Source: JBBTCX01 sp964494205 (GTDB lineage Bacteria; Planctomycetota; Phycisphaerae; UBA1845). Taken from it: 64,000 nucleotides of DNA. This document shows, piece after piece, positions 8,355 through 17,057 of this stretch (within the stretch, counting starts at the first letter, position 1; the number at the start of each line of letters is the position of its first letter). The stretch is from NCBI GenBank assembly GCA_964494205.1, contig CAZBRD010000008.1, forward strand, positions 124,001 through 188,000. The letters run 5' to 3'. The translations under genes were made by a program, and so were the position numbers. Below the pieces are notes generated by a model. The model was given only the letters and a program-made list of their open reading frames with translations. It was not told where the DNA came from and ran no database searches.

Positions 8355-9995
8355 TTACTGCGCTATCGCGGGCTCCTGCACACGTTCATCAACTTTCGAA
8401 TCCCCGCGTCGCGCGACCGACCCTTGCAATCTCGTCGAGCTGCAACGCAGCCAGCGTAATGCAACCTCAGCCACGTTCGGATCAAACTGCTTACCTGCTC
8501 CAAGTCGCAGCTCATCTGTCACGCGCTCAAGCGGATATGCGTTTTTGTAACTTCGAGGCGACAACATCGCATCGATCGCATCAGCCACCGCCAAAACCCG
8601 CGCACCGATAGGAATCTGATCGCCCGCCAAGCCGTATGGATATCCCAACCCGTCGTGTCGCTCATGATGATGCAGAATCAGCGGCCGCTCCTCGGACACG
8701 AAGCTCACATGCTCCAGAATATCCAGCGCCGTCTGCGGGTGCTTCTTGATGATCTGAAATTCTTCGGCGGTTAGAGAACTGGGTTTGGTGAGAATCGCGT
8801 CGGGCACACCGATTTTCCCCACGTCGTGCAGCAACGCCCCCGCGCGAAGCGTCGCCATCATCGGCTCATTCAGGCGCATCTCGCGACCAATCGCCTCCGC
8901 ATAGTCAGCCACAGTCATCGAATGCGCCCGCGTGTACGGGTCCTTGGCTTCAACCGCACCGACCAGCGCCAGCGTCGTCTCGAGACACGTTTGCCTCACT
9001 TCCTCCCGCGCCCGGCGCATCCAGTGTGATATGCGGCCGACATCCATCTTGCGGAGATCGTTCTCCCCGCCGGGGTTGTCATTCATTTCGAGCCAATTCA
9101 CGACGCGATTGCCCCCGAGGTGCTTGCCGTGTTCGAGCGCTAGCCGCGCGCGATAAATAAGCTGATGTTCCGATTCCAGGAATCCGTGCGAACACTCCAC
9201 CAGGCCGACCGTTGTAGTAATCTCGAATTGCCTGCCGTCAAACGTCGGCAGATTGGTGCTCATCAACTGCTGGCAACGCTGTGCGACCTGCCGGCCCTGG
9301 ACCGCTCGCACTTGCGGCCACGCCACGAGGAATCGATCGATGTGCATCTGCACGAGCAGATCGCCTCGCCGCAGATTGCCCTGCAGTATCGTCAGGAACC
9401 AACTCAGCACGGTGTCAGCCATGGCAGGCGACACCAGTTCGTTCAACGTGCGAAAACGATCCAGATCGAAGATGGCAATGGTCAACGGCTCGCTTCGCTG
9501 TCGACAAACCGCGCGCAACCCAGAGAACATTTCCGAGAAGCAACCATAACTCATGATTCTTGTGGCGGCACTGGATTCGGTTGCGCGGGATGAGGAGACC
9601 GGCGTGGATGCCGGCTGAATCTGGCTCGACTTACGGATGGAGCCGAGGCTTCGAATGATATCCTCGGGTTCGCAATCTTCCACCAGACAATCGAAGCACC
9701 CGGCTTTGAACGCCGCACGAATCGCTTCTGCATCCGATTGGGCGAGAACGGCAATCGTCGGCCGTTTCGAGATGGAATGATCCAGGTCGATCAAAACGTT
9801 CGCGACCTTGTCCTTCGCGCCAACTTCAACGCGGAGCACGATCGCATCGACGCTTTCTGCGTCGTCGATCGGCGGACAGTCCTCGATCGACGCAAACGTC
9901 AGCGTCTGCACGCCTGTGTGCGATAGCCCGAGCGACATGCGATCACGCCACGTGGCATCAGGGTGAATCAGGATGACAAGACGATTCGGCGACAA
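8355..9995 (-). CDS. receiver-like, degenerate GGDEF and HD-GYP regulator
   Basis: The 546-residue protein starts with a receiver-like fold (1-125), continues with a GGDEF-like domain (about 150-300) and ends with an HD-GYP domain (about 330-520). The HD-GYP motifs are intact: LLHDVGKIG with His390 and Asp391, and HHERHDGLGYP at 443-453. It is therefore a probable cyclic-di-GMP phosphodiesterase. The GGDEF signature is replaced by HIDRF at 218-222, so diguanylate cyclase activity is unlikely. The receiver-like part lacks a clear phosphorylation pocket. The start is TTG with GAGGGG eight bases upstream. No target operon is evident next to it. Confidence 0.9.
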   Translation of the reverse strand: MSPNRLVILIHPDATWRDRMSLGLSHTGVQTLTFASIEDCPPIDDAESVDAIVLRVEVGAKDKVANVLIDLDHSISKRPTIAVLAQSDAEAIRAAFKAGCFDCLVEDCEPEDIIRSLGSIRKSSQIQPASTPVSSSRATESSAATRIMSYGCFSEMFSGLRAVCRQRSEPLTIAIFDLDRFRTLNELVSPAMADTVLSWFLTILQGNLRRGDLLVQMHIDRFLVAWPQVRAVQGRQVAQRCQQLMSTNLPTFDGRQFEITTTVGLVECSHGFLESEHQLIYRARLALEHGKHLGGNRVVNWLEMNDNPGGENDLRKMDVGRISHWMRRAREEVRQTCLETTLALVGAVEAKDPYTRAHSMTVADYAEAIGREMRLNEPMMATLRAGALLHDVGKIGVPDAILTKPSSLTAEEFQIIKKHPQTALDILEHVSFVSEERPLILHHHERHDGLGYPYGLAGDQIPIGARVLAVADAIDAMLSPRSYKNAYPLERVTDELRLGAGKQFDPNVAEVALRWLRCSSTRLQGSVARRGDSKVDERVQEPAIAQ

Positions 9996-10405
9996 CTGTA
10001 AGACCCCTCAGAAAAAATCAACAACTGTTCAGCGTATCGACATCGTTTTCCTGGTGCTTGATGCTTTGGAGAGAATGAGGCTTATCGGTTAACTGGTTAA
10101 TGGAACTACGTTTTTCGCACTCACCAGTGACTCTTCAAACTGTCAATCTGTTATCCGTATGATTATTCCGTTTGTGCCAAATACTGGCACCGCATTCTGG
10201 ACCATGCGGGAAGTGGACGCAGTCAATTTGGACGCTCCAATAATGGACGACAAATCACCGATTCAGGAGCAATCTGTGCGGACTAAGGCAGAGCTACAGA
10301 TTCGGACAGGCAGGAGTGGATTCAAAGAGCGAACGACTGGCTCAACCCGAGCGTATTACCCAGCCGGCGCATACGATACAGGCGCACGCCTGGCCAATTC
10401 CAGTC
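9996..10405. other. 410-base intergenic stretch, no supported gene
   Basis: This is the space between the start of the HD-GYP regulator and the end of the ABC fusion gene, both on the minus strand. The one plus-strand frame (10159-10440) lacks a ribosome binding site, has no recognisable domain and runs into the ABC gene. The stretch next to 9995 should contain the regulator's promoter. I see no hairpin repeat of the kinds found elsewhere. Confidence 0.5.
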
Positions 10406-11962
10406 TCAGAATTCCACAAACGAGAACACGGAATGAATGAGCAGGACCGCTAACGAGGCCCAGAAAATGGTTCGGCCCACATCGCGACTCACATCCACCG
10501 ACGATTCTTTCGGACGTGCACCGATCAGATACGACAGCGTACCCACGCAAAAACCCGTACACGCACTTTTCGCCACGACCCATAGCGTTCCCTTGGGAAA
10601 TGCGTGCGTTATCGGCCAGAACGTAGCGAAATAATTGCGACGAAACACCGCGACGGTCCCTTCCTCCACGCTGAGCAGATACGCAATCAACGCGGCGCCC
10701 GTGCTGGCGGCGAACGTAATCACAGTCAGCACAATCCCCGCTGCTGTCATGGCTGGGATAATGTTCCCGAATAGATAATCTGCGGGTCGCACCCGCATGC
10801 TCCGCATGGCCTCAAACTGAAACGTGAGTCGCCGCGCCCCCACATCCGCCGCAATCGCCGCCGCACATTTGCCCGCGACCAATAACCCCACCAGCAACGG
10901 CACGATGACGCGGAAGGAGCTGAACCCGGTGGCTGCCAAAAACTCCTCCGTCAATAATGGCCGCGTCACCTGCCCATAAGGCAATTGCTTAAACGTAAAC
11001 GTGATGATCACAAACCCCAGCATGACGCCCGCCAGCGCCACATAGATCGACGTCGCTCCGACCATCACCATGCGTGCGTAATGCCACAGATACCGAAGCT
11101 TCCACGTCGGTCGCGACCACGCACGAAAGGGGATGATTAGGCCTAAGATGAGACTGATCACAACCTCGCCGGGAGCGTCGATCCACGAAGCCCAACGCGA
11201 ACCGTGAACAACGGGCGTGGTTGTTTGCACGACGTTTTTCACCGAGGCGTGGTTCGTGGCGAAATACGTCCGCAGTTCCTCTTGATTCACCTCGCGAAGC
11301 TGTTTTTGCTCGGCATCCACCAACACCAGCCGAGGATCGACTCCCAAAAACGGCCCAAAATCGTGCGTCACGACGACGATCGTCTTTTGCGAAGTGCGAT
11401 GCGTTTCAACAAGCAGCTCGACGACCGCCTTCGCCCGCGCCGGGTCCAACCCCGTCGTCGGCTCGTCGAACAAGATCATCTCCGGATCGCGCGCCAACGT
11501 TCGCGCCAGTGCCACACGCTGTCGCTCACCACCGCTCAACTTTGCGAGCGGCACCCCTAGCGGAACCTGCAACCGCCGCAGCCACTCCGCCGCCTGCCCA
11601 CCATCGACCGCCCGCGCATTCACCGCGTGATCGATCGAAAACTGCACGTTCTCTTCCGCGCTCAGCTCATCAAACAGCGCCAGATTCTGAAAGACGATCC
11701 CGACATTCGCGCCTGACTTCCCGGCACCGGCCCCATGAACCTCAACCTTTCCGCCAACCCGAATCCCGTCTTCGTCCGACTCGCGCAGCCCCGCGATCAG
11801 CTTGAGCAGCGTCGACTTCCCCGATCCGCTCGGCCCTACCAGCAGCACGAAATCGCCCTGCGCAACCCGCAGATTGGCTGCCTCAAGCAGAATCCGCTCG
11901 TTCGGCAGCGTGATGGAAAGGTTTTCGATGGAAAGAATGGGGGGCGGCGATGAGGACGTCAT
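10406..11962 (-). CDS. fused ABC ATPase and MlaE-type permease
   Basis: One 518-residue chain joins two subunits that are separate in the E. coli Mla lipid transporter. Residues 1-235 are a complete ATPase: Walker A GPSGSGKST at 43-51, signature LSGGERQ at 142-148, Walker B MILFDEP at 162-168 and His200. Residues 258-518 resemble the MlaE permease, with several membrane segments and the motif VGARRLTFQFEAMRSMRVRP. Such systems move phospholipids between inner and outer membranes of diderm bacteria. The gene overlaps the upstream gene by four bases (ATGA), so translation is coupled. Calling the permease MlaE-like rests on the motif and topology. Confidence 0.85.
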   Translation of the reverse strand: MTSSSPPPILSIENLSITLPNERILLEAANLRVAQGDFVLLVGPSGSGKSTLLKLIAGLRESDEDGIRVGGKVEVHGAGAGKSGANVGIVFQNLALFDELSAEENVQFSIDHAVNARAVDGGQAAEWLRRLQVPLGVPLAKLSGGERQRVALARTLARDPEMILFDEPTTGLDPARAKAVVELLVETHRTSQKTIVVVTHDFGPFLGVDPRLVLVDAEQKQLREVNQEELRTYFATNHASVKNVVQTTTPVVHGSRWASWIDAPGEVVISLILGLIIPFRAWSRPTWKLRYLWHYARMVMVGATSIYVALAGVMLGFVIITFTFKQLPYGQVTRPLLTEEFLAATGFSSFRVIVPLLVGLLVAGKCAAAIAADVGARRLTFQFEAMRSMRVRPADYLFGNIIPAMTAAGIVLTVITFAASTGAALIAYLLSVEEGTVAVFRRNYFATFWPITHAFPKGTLWVVAKSACTGFCVGTLSYLIGARPKESSVDVSRDVGRTIFWASLAVLLIHSVFSFVEF

Positions 11963-13161
11963 CCATCCCCTCCCGCAGTGGCTGCCACGATCGTGGCATC
12001 GGGCGAAATCGGCGGTGCGTTCGGATCATTCACCATCAGCGTCACCCACGACATCTGCCGCCGCAACGCCACGGATCGCACCAGATGAACAATCTCCGGC
12101 CTCGTCGTGCCGGTCTCATCAAACAAACACAACGCCGCCAGATGCTTGGCCGTCGGCGCGAACGCATCCACGAGCGCATAAAACTTGTCGCGCACTTCCT
12201 TCGATTCCATCACCTGGCTGCGCAGAAAGTCCGCCGTCTTGGGGTTCTCGGTAATCGCCTGTCGATACACGTCCGTCAGCACCTCGCGAAGACGCTGGTC
12301 CTCCAACACGTCGCGTCCGATTTTTCTCAGCGGCTCGACAATGCGCGGATTATCCCGCGCCTTCTCCCACGTCGTGAGAATGGCCGCATTGAGCTCCTTC
12401 CGATCCTTCTCCGGAATGCGCGCGAGGTAATCCGTGAGCCAGTCGAGCATCAGTTGATACGCCTGCTCATTCCGCCCGCGTGCGAGGTTATACCCGATCG
12501 ACATTTTCGGCGCGTCCGAAATCGCCGCGCTCATCAATCGCCCGAGCACCGGTGTCAGATGCTCCTGCATAATCGGGTTCAACTGTTCCTGCACACCGGG
12601 CCAGGTTTCCGCCAGCGACCGACCGTGCCATTCTGTGATATACCAGAGACGCTCCTCGCGCGACCGCAACGCCGACTCAATGTCCTCGGAAATCAAACGA
12701 AGATAGGAAGCACTCAAATCAACGATCAGCGGCCCCCACGCGGCAGCCAGCCGCTCATCCTGAAGTTGCCAGTCGCTCACCACCTTCTCCGCCGCCGCTC
12801 GTTGAATCATGGGCGGAAACAGCGCGTCCAGCGTATGCGCGGTGGACATCGGCGTGCGCCAGCAGACAGCCGTCGTGGACTCGCGAAGTTGACCGAACGC
12901 CGTCGCGCGAATCTCAAGCGCGATCTTACCCGGCTCTGGTATCGCAGCGACTTCGCCTACCGCCTCTAGCCCCTTGTCGGTCGACAAATAAACAATATCA
13001 CCGGGCCTTGTCGACGTGGAATCCGGTACATGCAGATTCAATCGAACCACAGGCCGCGACGTGCGCGCATACACGCGAAACAGCGAACTTGACAACGCGA
13101 TGATGCCGACGATCCAGACGATCGCTCCCAATATGCGCTGAATCGATCGAGTATTCGGCAT
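11959..13161 (-). CDS. membrane-anchored protein, possible divergent MCE (MlaD-like) subunit
   Basis: The 400-residue product has one N-terminal membrane segment (about 10-28), then a short beta-rich region with LHVPDSTSTRPGDIVYLS and VGEVAAIPEPGKIAL. This loosely resembles the MCE fold, where a Gly-Asp turn precedes a VGxV strand. The remaining 270 residues are largely helical. The position is the best evidence: it is directly upstream of, and overlaps by ATGA, the ATPase-MlaE fusion, where MlaD-like proteins usually sit. A periplasmic substrate-binding role is inferred. A structure prediction would settle whether the MCE fold is present. Confidence 0.55.
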   Translation of the reverse strand: MPNTRSIQRILGAIVWIVGIIALSSSLFRVYARTSRPVVRLNLHVPDSTSTRPGDIVYLSTDKGLEAVGEVAAIPEPGKIALEIRATAFGQLRESTTAVCWRTPMSTAHTLDALFPPMIQRAAAEKVVSDWQLQDERLAAAWGPLIVDLSASYLRLISEDIESALRSREERLWYITEWHGRSLAETWPGVQEQLNPIMQEHLTPVLGRLMSAAISDAPKMSIGYNLARGRNEQAYQLMLDWLTDYLARIPEKDRKELNAAILTTWEKARDNPRIVEPLRKIGRDVLEDQRLREVLTDVYRQAITENPKTADFLRSQVMESKEVRDKFYALVDAFAPTAKHLAALCLFDETGTTRPEIVHLVRSVALRRQMSWVTLMVNDPNAPPISPDATIVAATAGGDG

Positions 13162-13228
13162 GAAGTTCCTTCGCGCCTAATGCAAAACGTTAGAATTGCA
13201 TTGTCACCAGAGTTGTATTGTCACTTTT

Positions 13229-13320
13229 GAGCCTGAAAGGCTCATCGTTCATAGCCGAGGGTCAAGCGCAGCGAGACCCTCTGTTGAATATCCAATCCTT
13301 CTCGACCCTGAAAGGGTCGA
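13229..13320. repeat. intergenic hairpin repeats
   Basis: Two hairpins share a CTGAAAG centre: GAGCCTGAAAGGCTC at 13229-13243 and TCGACCCTGAAAGGGTCGA at 13302-13320. Between them is ATAGCCGAGGGT (13251-13262) pairing with ACCCTC further on. The layout matches the arrays at 6758 and 20717 and fills most of the gap between two minus-strand genes. Confidence 0.8.
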
Positions 13321-13443
13321 CGTAGGTACCCGAAGAGGATCACTTCAGGGTCCCTATCGCCTCACCGACGGTATCACCCACCGCATCAACTGAACTCTAG
13401 CGCTGTCGAACTATTGCCTAATGCCTGCTGCCCAATGCCTATT

Positions 13444-15513
13444 TTACTTTTCTCCTCGATAATCAAACCGAAGCAGCTTATTCTGCGAGCGAATATAGAT
13501 CTCCGCCTTTTCATTTCGATCCATATCCTCCACCCGCAGCCAGCTCACCCAGCCCGGCACTTCCTTCCGCACGATGGTCTCGCCCCGTTCATTCAAAATC
13601 CAAAGCGAACCGTTATGCGTGAACAACAACTCATCCCCGCCCTTGCCGTCAACGTCAGCCAGCGTGAGGTTTTGCGGCACTTGCTGGCTCTTCGCTTCCA
13701 GCTCGATCGACCACAACTCATTCCCCGATTCATCGCCGGCCGTGATCATCGCGCCCTTCGGCGGTCGCCACCCGAACATGCCGCCGCGCTCCTCGCCCTG
13801 AATCGAACTCATGTGCACGACCACGCGTCGATTGCCCATGCGTCCGACCGCGAACTCTTCCTGAATGTTGTCGCCGCTCACCGGTCGCGGAATCGGAATC
13901 TCCGCTACGATCTTTCCCGCGGGGTCAATTTCCTGCATCGAGTCGCGCGTCTGCACCCACAAACCCGATTTCATCGACGACCCGCCGCCCGAACGCCCGA
14001 AGAACATACCGCCCGATGACTGCGTGCGCACCGACCAGCTCTCAGCCAGTCGATCCTCATTCAACGCTTCGTCGCTGTCCGCGAAATAGAAATTCTGCTG
14101 CGCCTCGACCTCGTCGATCTGCTCGTCGGTCATCGGCTTGCCGCCGGCCAGCGTCTCACCTTTCAAAAGCTTCTCCACGTCATTTCTGATGGACTGGGCA
14201 TTCTCCTCTGTCATCGCCGCCGGATAACGCCCCTGCACGATCCCGTCCTTGCCGATCAGCACGATGGCCGAGCCCCACTCTTCGCCGACGTAATCCGCCC
14301 GCACCGAGCGATCGGTATCAAGAAGCACCGTCAGATCCTGATTCTTCGATTTCATGTCTTCCAGAAGTTCATCCGCCGAATCGCCGGGCTGCACGCAAAA
14401 AACGGTTAACCCCTTGGAGCCGAAATCTCTTTGCAACTGATCCAGCTTTTCCAGTTGCGGCTCCGCACCCATCGCCATTCTGCGGAAACGCCGTCCCATG
14501 CGGCCGCCGGGATTGTTCGCCAGCATGTTGAGCACAACGACCGATCCTTTTTTGTCGCTCAGCGTGACCGTCTTGCCATCCGTCGAATCAAGCACAAAAT
14601 CCGGCGCAGGCTTACCTGACAATGGAAACTGCTGCGCCGTGTCGCCGCTGTTAACGCTCGCCGAATAGAACTTGTCGACTTTCTTCGCTCCGCTCGGCGC
14701 TTTGAACGCCAGCTTGCTCTTGTCCACGTCCTGATTGACCGCCGCCTTCTTGAGTTCGTACACGGCGCGCATATCGCGCCCAATGAAGCGCGCAAACGGA
14801 TTCTCCTCTTCTTCTTTCTCCTGATCCTCTTCACTCTGACGTGGGCTGATGTCGAGCTCGAACCGCCGCAGCGTCCAATCCTTCTCGCGAATGAACATTT
14901 TCAATGGTTGTCCATGCTCGTCGGACGACGCTCCGGCATTCACAAGATTGCCCTCCAGAATCACGCACTTGTCGCCGTCAATCTCTTCGCTGCCCGCCGT
15001 ATTCAGATTCCTGAACCGATCAGCCGCCACCGCCTTGGGATCGCTCGCCAACATTAGTTCAGCCAACGAAAACTGCGCCATCGTGCTAATACCGTGCTTG
15101 CGAATCTGCGTCATCTTGTCCGCATGCAGCGTTTCCGTGATGTAGCGTTTGTTATTCTTGCGATAGACCGTGAGTTCCTTGCCGTCACTCACAACGTCCA
15201 TCATCTGATTCGTGATTCGAAATTTGTCCGGCTTCACGTAGGTAAAGGACGCCTTCTGCTCGTTCCCGCCGAACGGCATGCCCGTCTTCATGTCGACGGT
15301 CGCCTCGTCCGAATAGCTCTTCGCGTCCTCAATCACCGCAAGCCACTTGTCCACGATCGGCTGCGCGGTTCGACTGATGCCGACAAACTCGGCCTTCTTC
15401 TCGCGTGGCTCCTTGTCCTCCGCCCAAACCGGAGCGATACAAAAAGCCGCAACAAAAAAACTCGCAAGCAAACAGGCTGACGCGACGCGCATAACAATAC
15501 CCTTCATCTTCAT
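13444..15513 (-). CDS. exported LolA/DUF2092-like, redoxin-like and propeller-repeat protein
   Basis: The 689-residue protein has a signal peptide (cleavage near VWAED). Residues 45-280 resemble the DUF2092/LolA-like outer-membrane lipoprotein-sorting fold (KPDKFRITNQMMDVVSDGKEL). Residues 305-450 form a redoxin/TlpA-like domain (GKPAPDFVLDSTDGKTVTLS). The C-terminal 150 residues carry FG-GAP-like strands such as LADVDGKGGDELLF and VEDMDRNEKAEIYI. Where thioredoxins have CxxC this protein has ANNPGGRMG, so it cannot do ordinary disulfide chemistry. It starts six bases after the Rieske gene and is probably co-transcribed with it. The role is unknown. Confidence 0.75.
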   Translation of the reverse strand: MKMKGIVMRVASACLLASFFVAAFCIAPVWAEDKEPREKKAEFVGISRTAQPIVDKWLAVIEDAKSYSDEATVDMKTGMPFGGNEQKASFTYVKPDKFRITNQMMDVVSDGKELTVYRKNNKRYITETLHADKMTQIRKHGISTMAQFSLAELMLASDPKAVAADRFRNLNTAGSEEIDGDKCVILEGNLVNAGASSDEHGQPLKMFIREKDWTLRRFELDISPRQSEEDQEKEEEENPFARFIGRDMRAVYELKKAAVNQDVDKSKLAFKAPSGAKKVDKFYSASVNSGDTAQQFPLSGKPAPDFVLDSTDGKTVTLSDKKGSVVVLNMLANNPGGRMGRRFRRMAMGAEPQLEKLDQLQRDFGSKGLTVFCVQPGDSADELLEDMKSKNQDLTVLLDTDRSVRADYVGEEWGSAIVLIGKDGIVQGRYPAAMTEENAQSIRNDVEKLLKGETLAGGKPMTDEQIDEVEAQQNFYFADSDEALNEDRLAESWSVRTQSSGGMFFGRSGGGSSMKSGLWVQTRDSMQEIDPAGKIVAEIPIPRPVSGDNIQEEFAVGRMGNRRVVVHMSSIQGEERGGMFGWRPPKGAMITAGDESGNELWSIELEAKSQQVPQNLTLADVDGKGGDELLFTHNGSLWILNERGETIVRKEVPGWVSWLRVEDMDRNEKAEIYIRSQNKLLRFDYRGEK

Positions 15514-15519
15514 ACTCGA

Positions 15520-16053
15520 TCACACAACATTCTTGACGGGGAGCCCGGTACGGAATCGCTCATACTTCACTTCGACCAGCGTTTCACCCCGATCATTCGG
15601 TGCCACCACGCGGCACTCCAGTTCGTCCATATCACGCGGGGCGGGACCATACTTTCGCTTCCCGGCTGTATCGAACTCACTCGCATGGCACGGACAGGCA
15701 AAGGCCCCGCGATCCTTCACAAAATCAATGCCGCAACCCAGATGCGGACAAATCACCTGCCAGCACTTCAACTTCGGCTGCCCGCCGTCATCGCCTTCAC
15801 GCAATAACCAGACGCTACCAATCGGCCGCGAAGCATATCGCGTAAACGCATCGACCTGCTCCGTGACAACGGGCACGCGCTTCGGCACACCGACAGGCAA
15901 TTCCGCCAGCTTCGTCACCGGCAGAAAACCCGCTGGCTTTTCTGTGCGACGTAACGGATGAAAAAAGAATCGAACCCCGGGAATGGCAAGCCCTAAACCA
16001 ATGACGCCGTTCAGGGCGATCGTAGCCGACTTAAGAAACGTCCGGCGTAGCAT
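15520..16053 (-). CDS. Rieske 2Fe-2S protein
   Basis: The 177-residue protein has an N-terminal twin-arginine-like sequence (RRTFLKSATIALNG) and hydrophobic anchor. The two Rieske cluster motifs follow: CPHLGC near residue 102 and CPCHAS near residue 120, supplying two Cys and two His ligands plus the extra cysteine pair of the respiratory type. It is probably the iron-sulfur subunit of a cytochrome bc-type complex facing the periplasm. No cytochrome b or c1 gene is present in this window, so its partners must lie elsewhere or it serves another complex. It is followed closely by the redoxin-like gene. Confidence 0.9.
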   Translation of the reverse strand: MLRRTFLKSATIALNGVIGLGLAIPGVRFFFHPLRRTEKPAGFLPVTKLAELPVGVPKRVPVVTEQVDAFTRYASRPIGSVWLLREGDDGGQPKLKCWQVICPHLGCGIDFVKDRGAFACPCHASEFDTAGKRKYGPAPRDMDELECRVVAPNDRGETLVEVKYERFRTGLPVKNVV

Positions 16054-16159
16054 GGCAAAACCTCAAGTGTTCATCGTAAGCTCTAACTCTGCGATATACC
16101 AGCGATTACACAACACAAGTCCGTACAAATCGCGAGGCAGTGAACGTGTCATCTTCACT

Positions 16160-16190
16160 TCCCCCTTACCAAGGGGGATTCAGGGGGGCC
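16160..16190 (+). repeat. palindromic C/G-run dispersed repeat, copy 2
   Basis: CCCCCTTACCAAGGGGG followed by ATTCAGGGGGGCC is the same design as the copy at 5788-5820. It lies upstream of the Rieske gene start. Confidence 0.85.
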
Positions 16191-16220
16191 ATTCGTTGTG
16201 TCGAGAATCTATCAAAAAAA

Positions 16221-16285
16221 TCCCTCTCCCTCTTAGACGGAGTGCGACCAAAGCGGGAGCACGACGGGGGCAGGGGTGAGGGTCT
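16221..16285 (+). repeat. 65-bp dispersed repeat, long form
   Basis: The element runs from TCCCTCTCCCTCTTAGACGG to CAGGGGTGAGGGTCT. A near-identical long copy lies in inverse orientation at 26304-26370, and a shortened copy lacking the centre is at 20603-20643. Confidence 0.9.
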
Positions 16286-16312
16286 CCCGAAGTCATTACG
16301 CCTCCGATTCCT

Positions 16313-16786
16313 CTAACCGCCCAACACGCGCCCCAGCACCTCTGTTCGATAATCAAATATCCGCTTCAAGTCCGGCCCCACGAACAATCGCTGCACAATC
16401 CACCCGCCCGGCGCCGCATACTCCACCCGATCGCGGACTCGCGTCCCGCCATCAACAGTTTCAAACGTATGCTCGTGAATCCAAAGTCGATATGGCCCAC
16501 GGCGCTGCTCATCGACAAACCGATACGGCGGCTCCCAAGCGGTAATCTCACTCCGCCATCGCAGCGGAAGTCCACGCACGCGCAGGCGATAATCAATCAG
16601 CGCCCCCACGCGCATCGCGATCGGCCTCGGCGTGAGAATCTCAAATCGCAGCCACGGCGGCGTAAGCCGCTCCAGATTCCCCGCATCCGCAAAAAACGCG
16701 AACACATCCTCGATTGGCCTGCCAACGACAATGTCCGTCTCAATGAAATATGTACTGCTGGGACGCTTCGCTTGATTCATCTTCAT
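16313..16786 (-). CDS. SRPBCC / START-like ligand-binding protein
   Basis: From the ATG at 16786 the product is 157 residues and shows the SRPBCC (polyketide cyclase/dehydrase) pattern. It has GRPIEDVFAFFADAGNLERL at the start, TPPWLRFEIL, a central LRWRSEITAWEPPYRFVDEQ strand pair and a C-terminal amphipathic helix (RLFVGPDLKRIFDYR). Proteins of this kind resemble the coenzyme-Q-binding group and are common as small lipid- or hydrophobe-binding proteins. An upstream in-frame start at 16858 adds a low-complexity leader and is less likely. The ligand is unknown. Confidence 0.82.
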   Translation of the reverse strand: MKMNQAKRPSSTYFIETDIVVGRPIEDVFAFFADAGNLERLTPPWLRFEILTPRPIAMRVGALIDYRLRVRGLPLRWRSEITAWEPPYRFVDEQRRGPYRLWIHEHTFETVDGGTRVRDRVEYAAPGGWIVQRLFVGPDLKRIFDYRTEVLGRVLGG

Positions 16787-16920
16787 TTCGATTATTGATC
16801 CGGTACTCGTCAAACGAGCGCCACCCCGCTCTGGATGTCGCTCTCCACCCTCGCCCATGCAGCCTTAATATCGGTGTACGCCGCTCCACTGCCCGCAGTG
16901 CCTTTCACCATCTTGGTGGT

Positions 16921-17057
16921 GTGCCACTGCTCTGTGAGCAGTGCGTCTTGGATGTTCCTAACAGCAACCTGACTCGACGTTCATCCATGCGGCCTTCATG
17001 GGCGTGTGCGCCTGCACGAGCGAGTGCGCGTGCCACTGCTCTGTGAGCAGTGCGTCT
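16921..17057. repeat. direct 28-bp hairpin repeat, second copy inside a coding end
   Basis: GTGCCACTGCTCTGTGAGCA and the next eight bases GTGCGTCT occur identically at 16921-16948 and 17030-17057, 109 bases apart. Each copy contains the hairpin GCACTGCTC/GAGCAGTGC. Degenerate similarity extends upstream of each copy (CCATGC-GCCTT). The second copy encodes the last part of the neighbouring reading frame. Confidence 0.85.

Noticed and set aside
10159..10440. Possible small gene in the 9996-10405 gap
   Set aside because: No ribosome binding site, no recognisable domain, and it runs into the convergent ABC fusion gene.
11950..12969. Plus-strand frame of 339 codons
   Set aside because: It is antisense to the MCE-like gene, very rich in Arg and without motifs. 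The opposite strand has operon structure and a membrane anchor.
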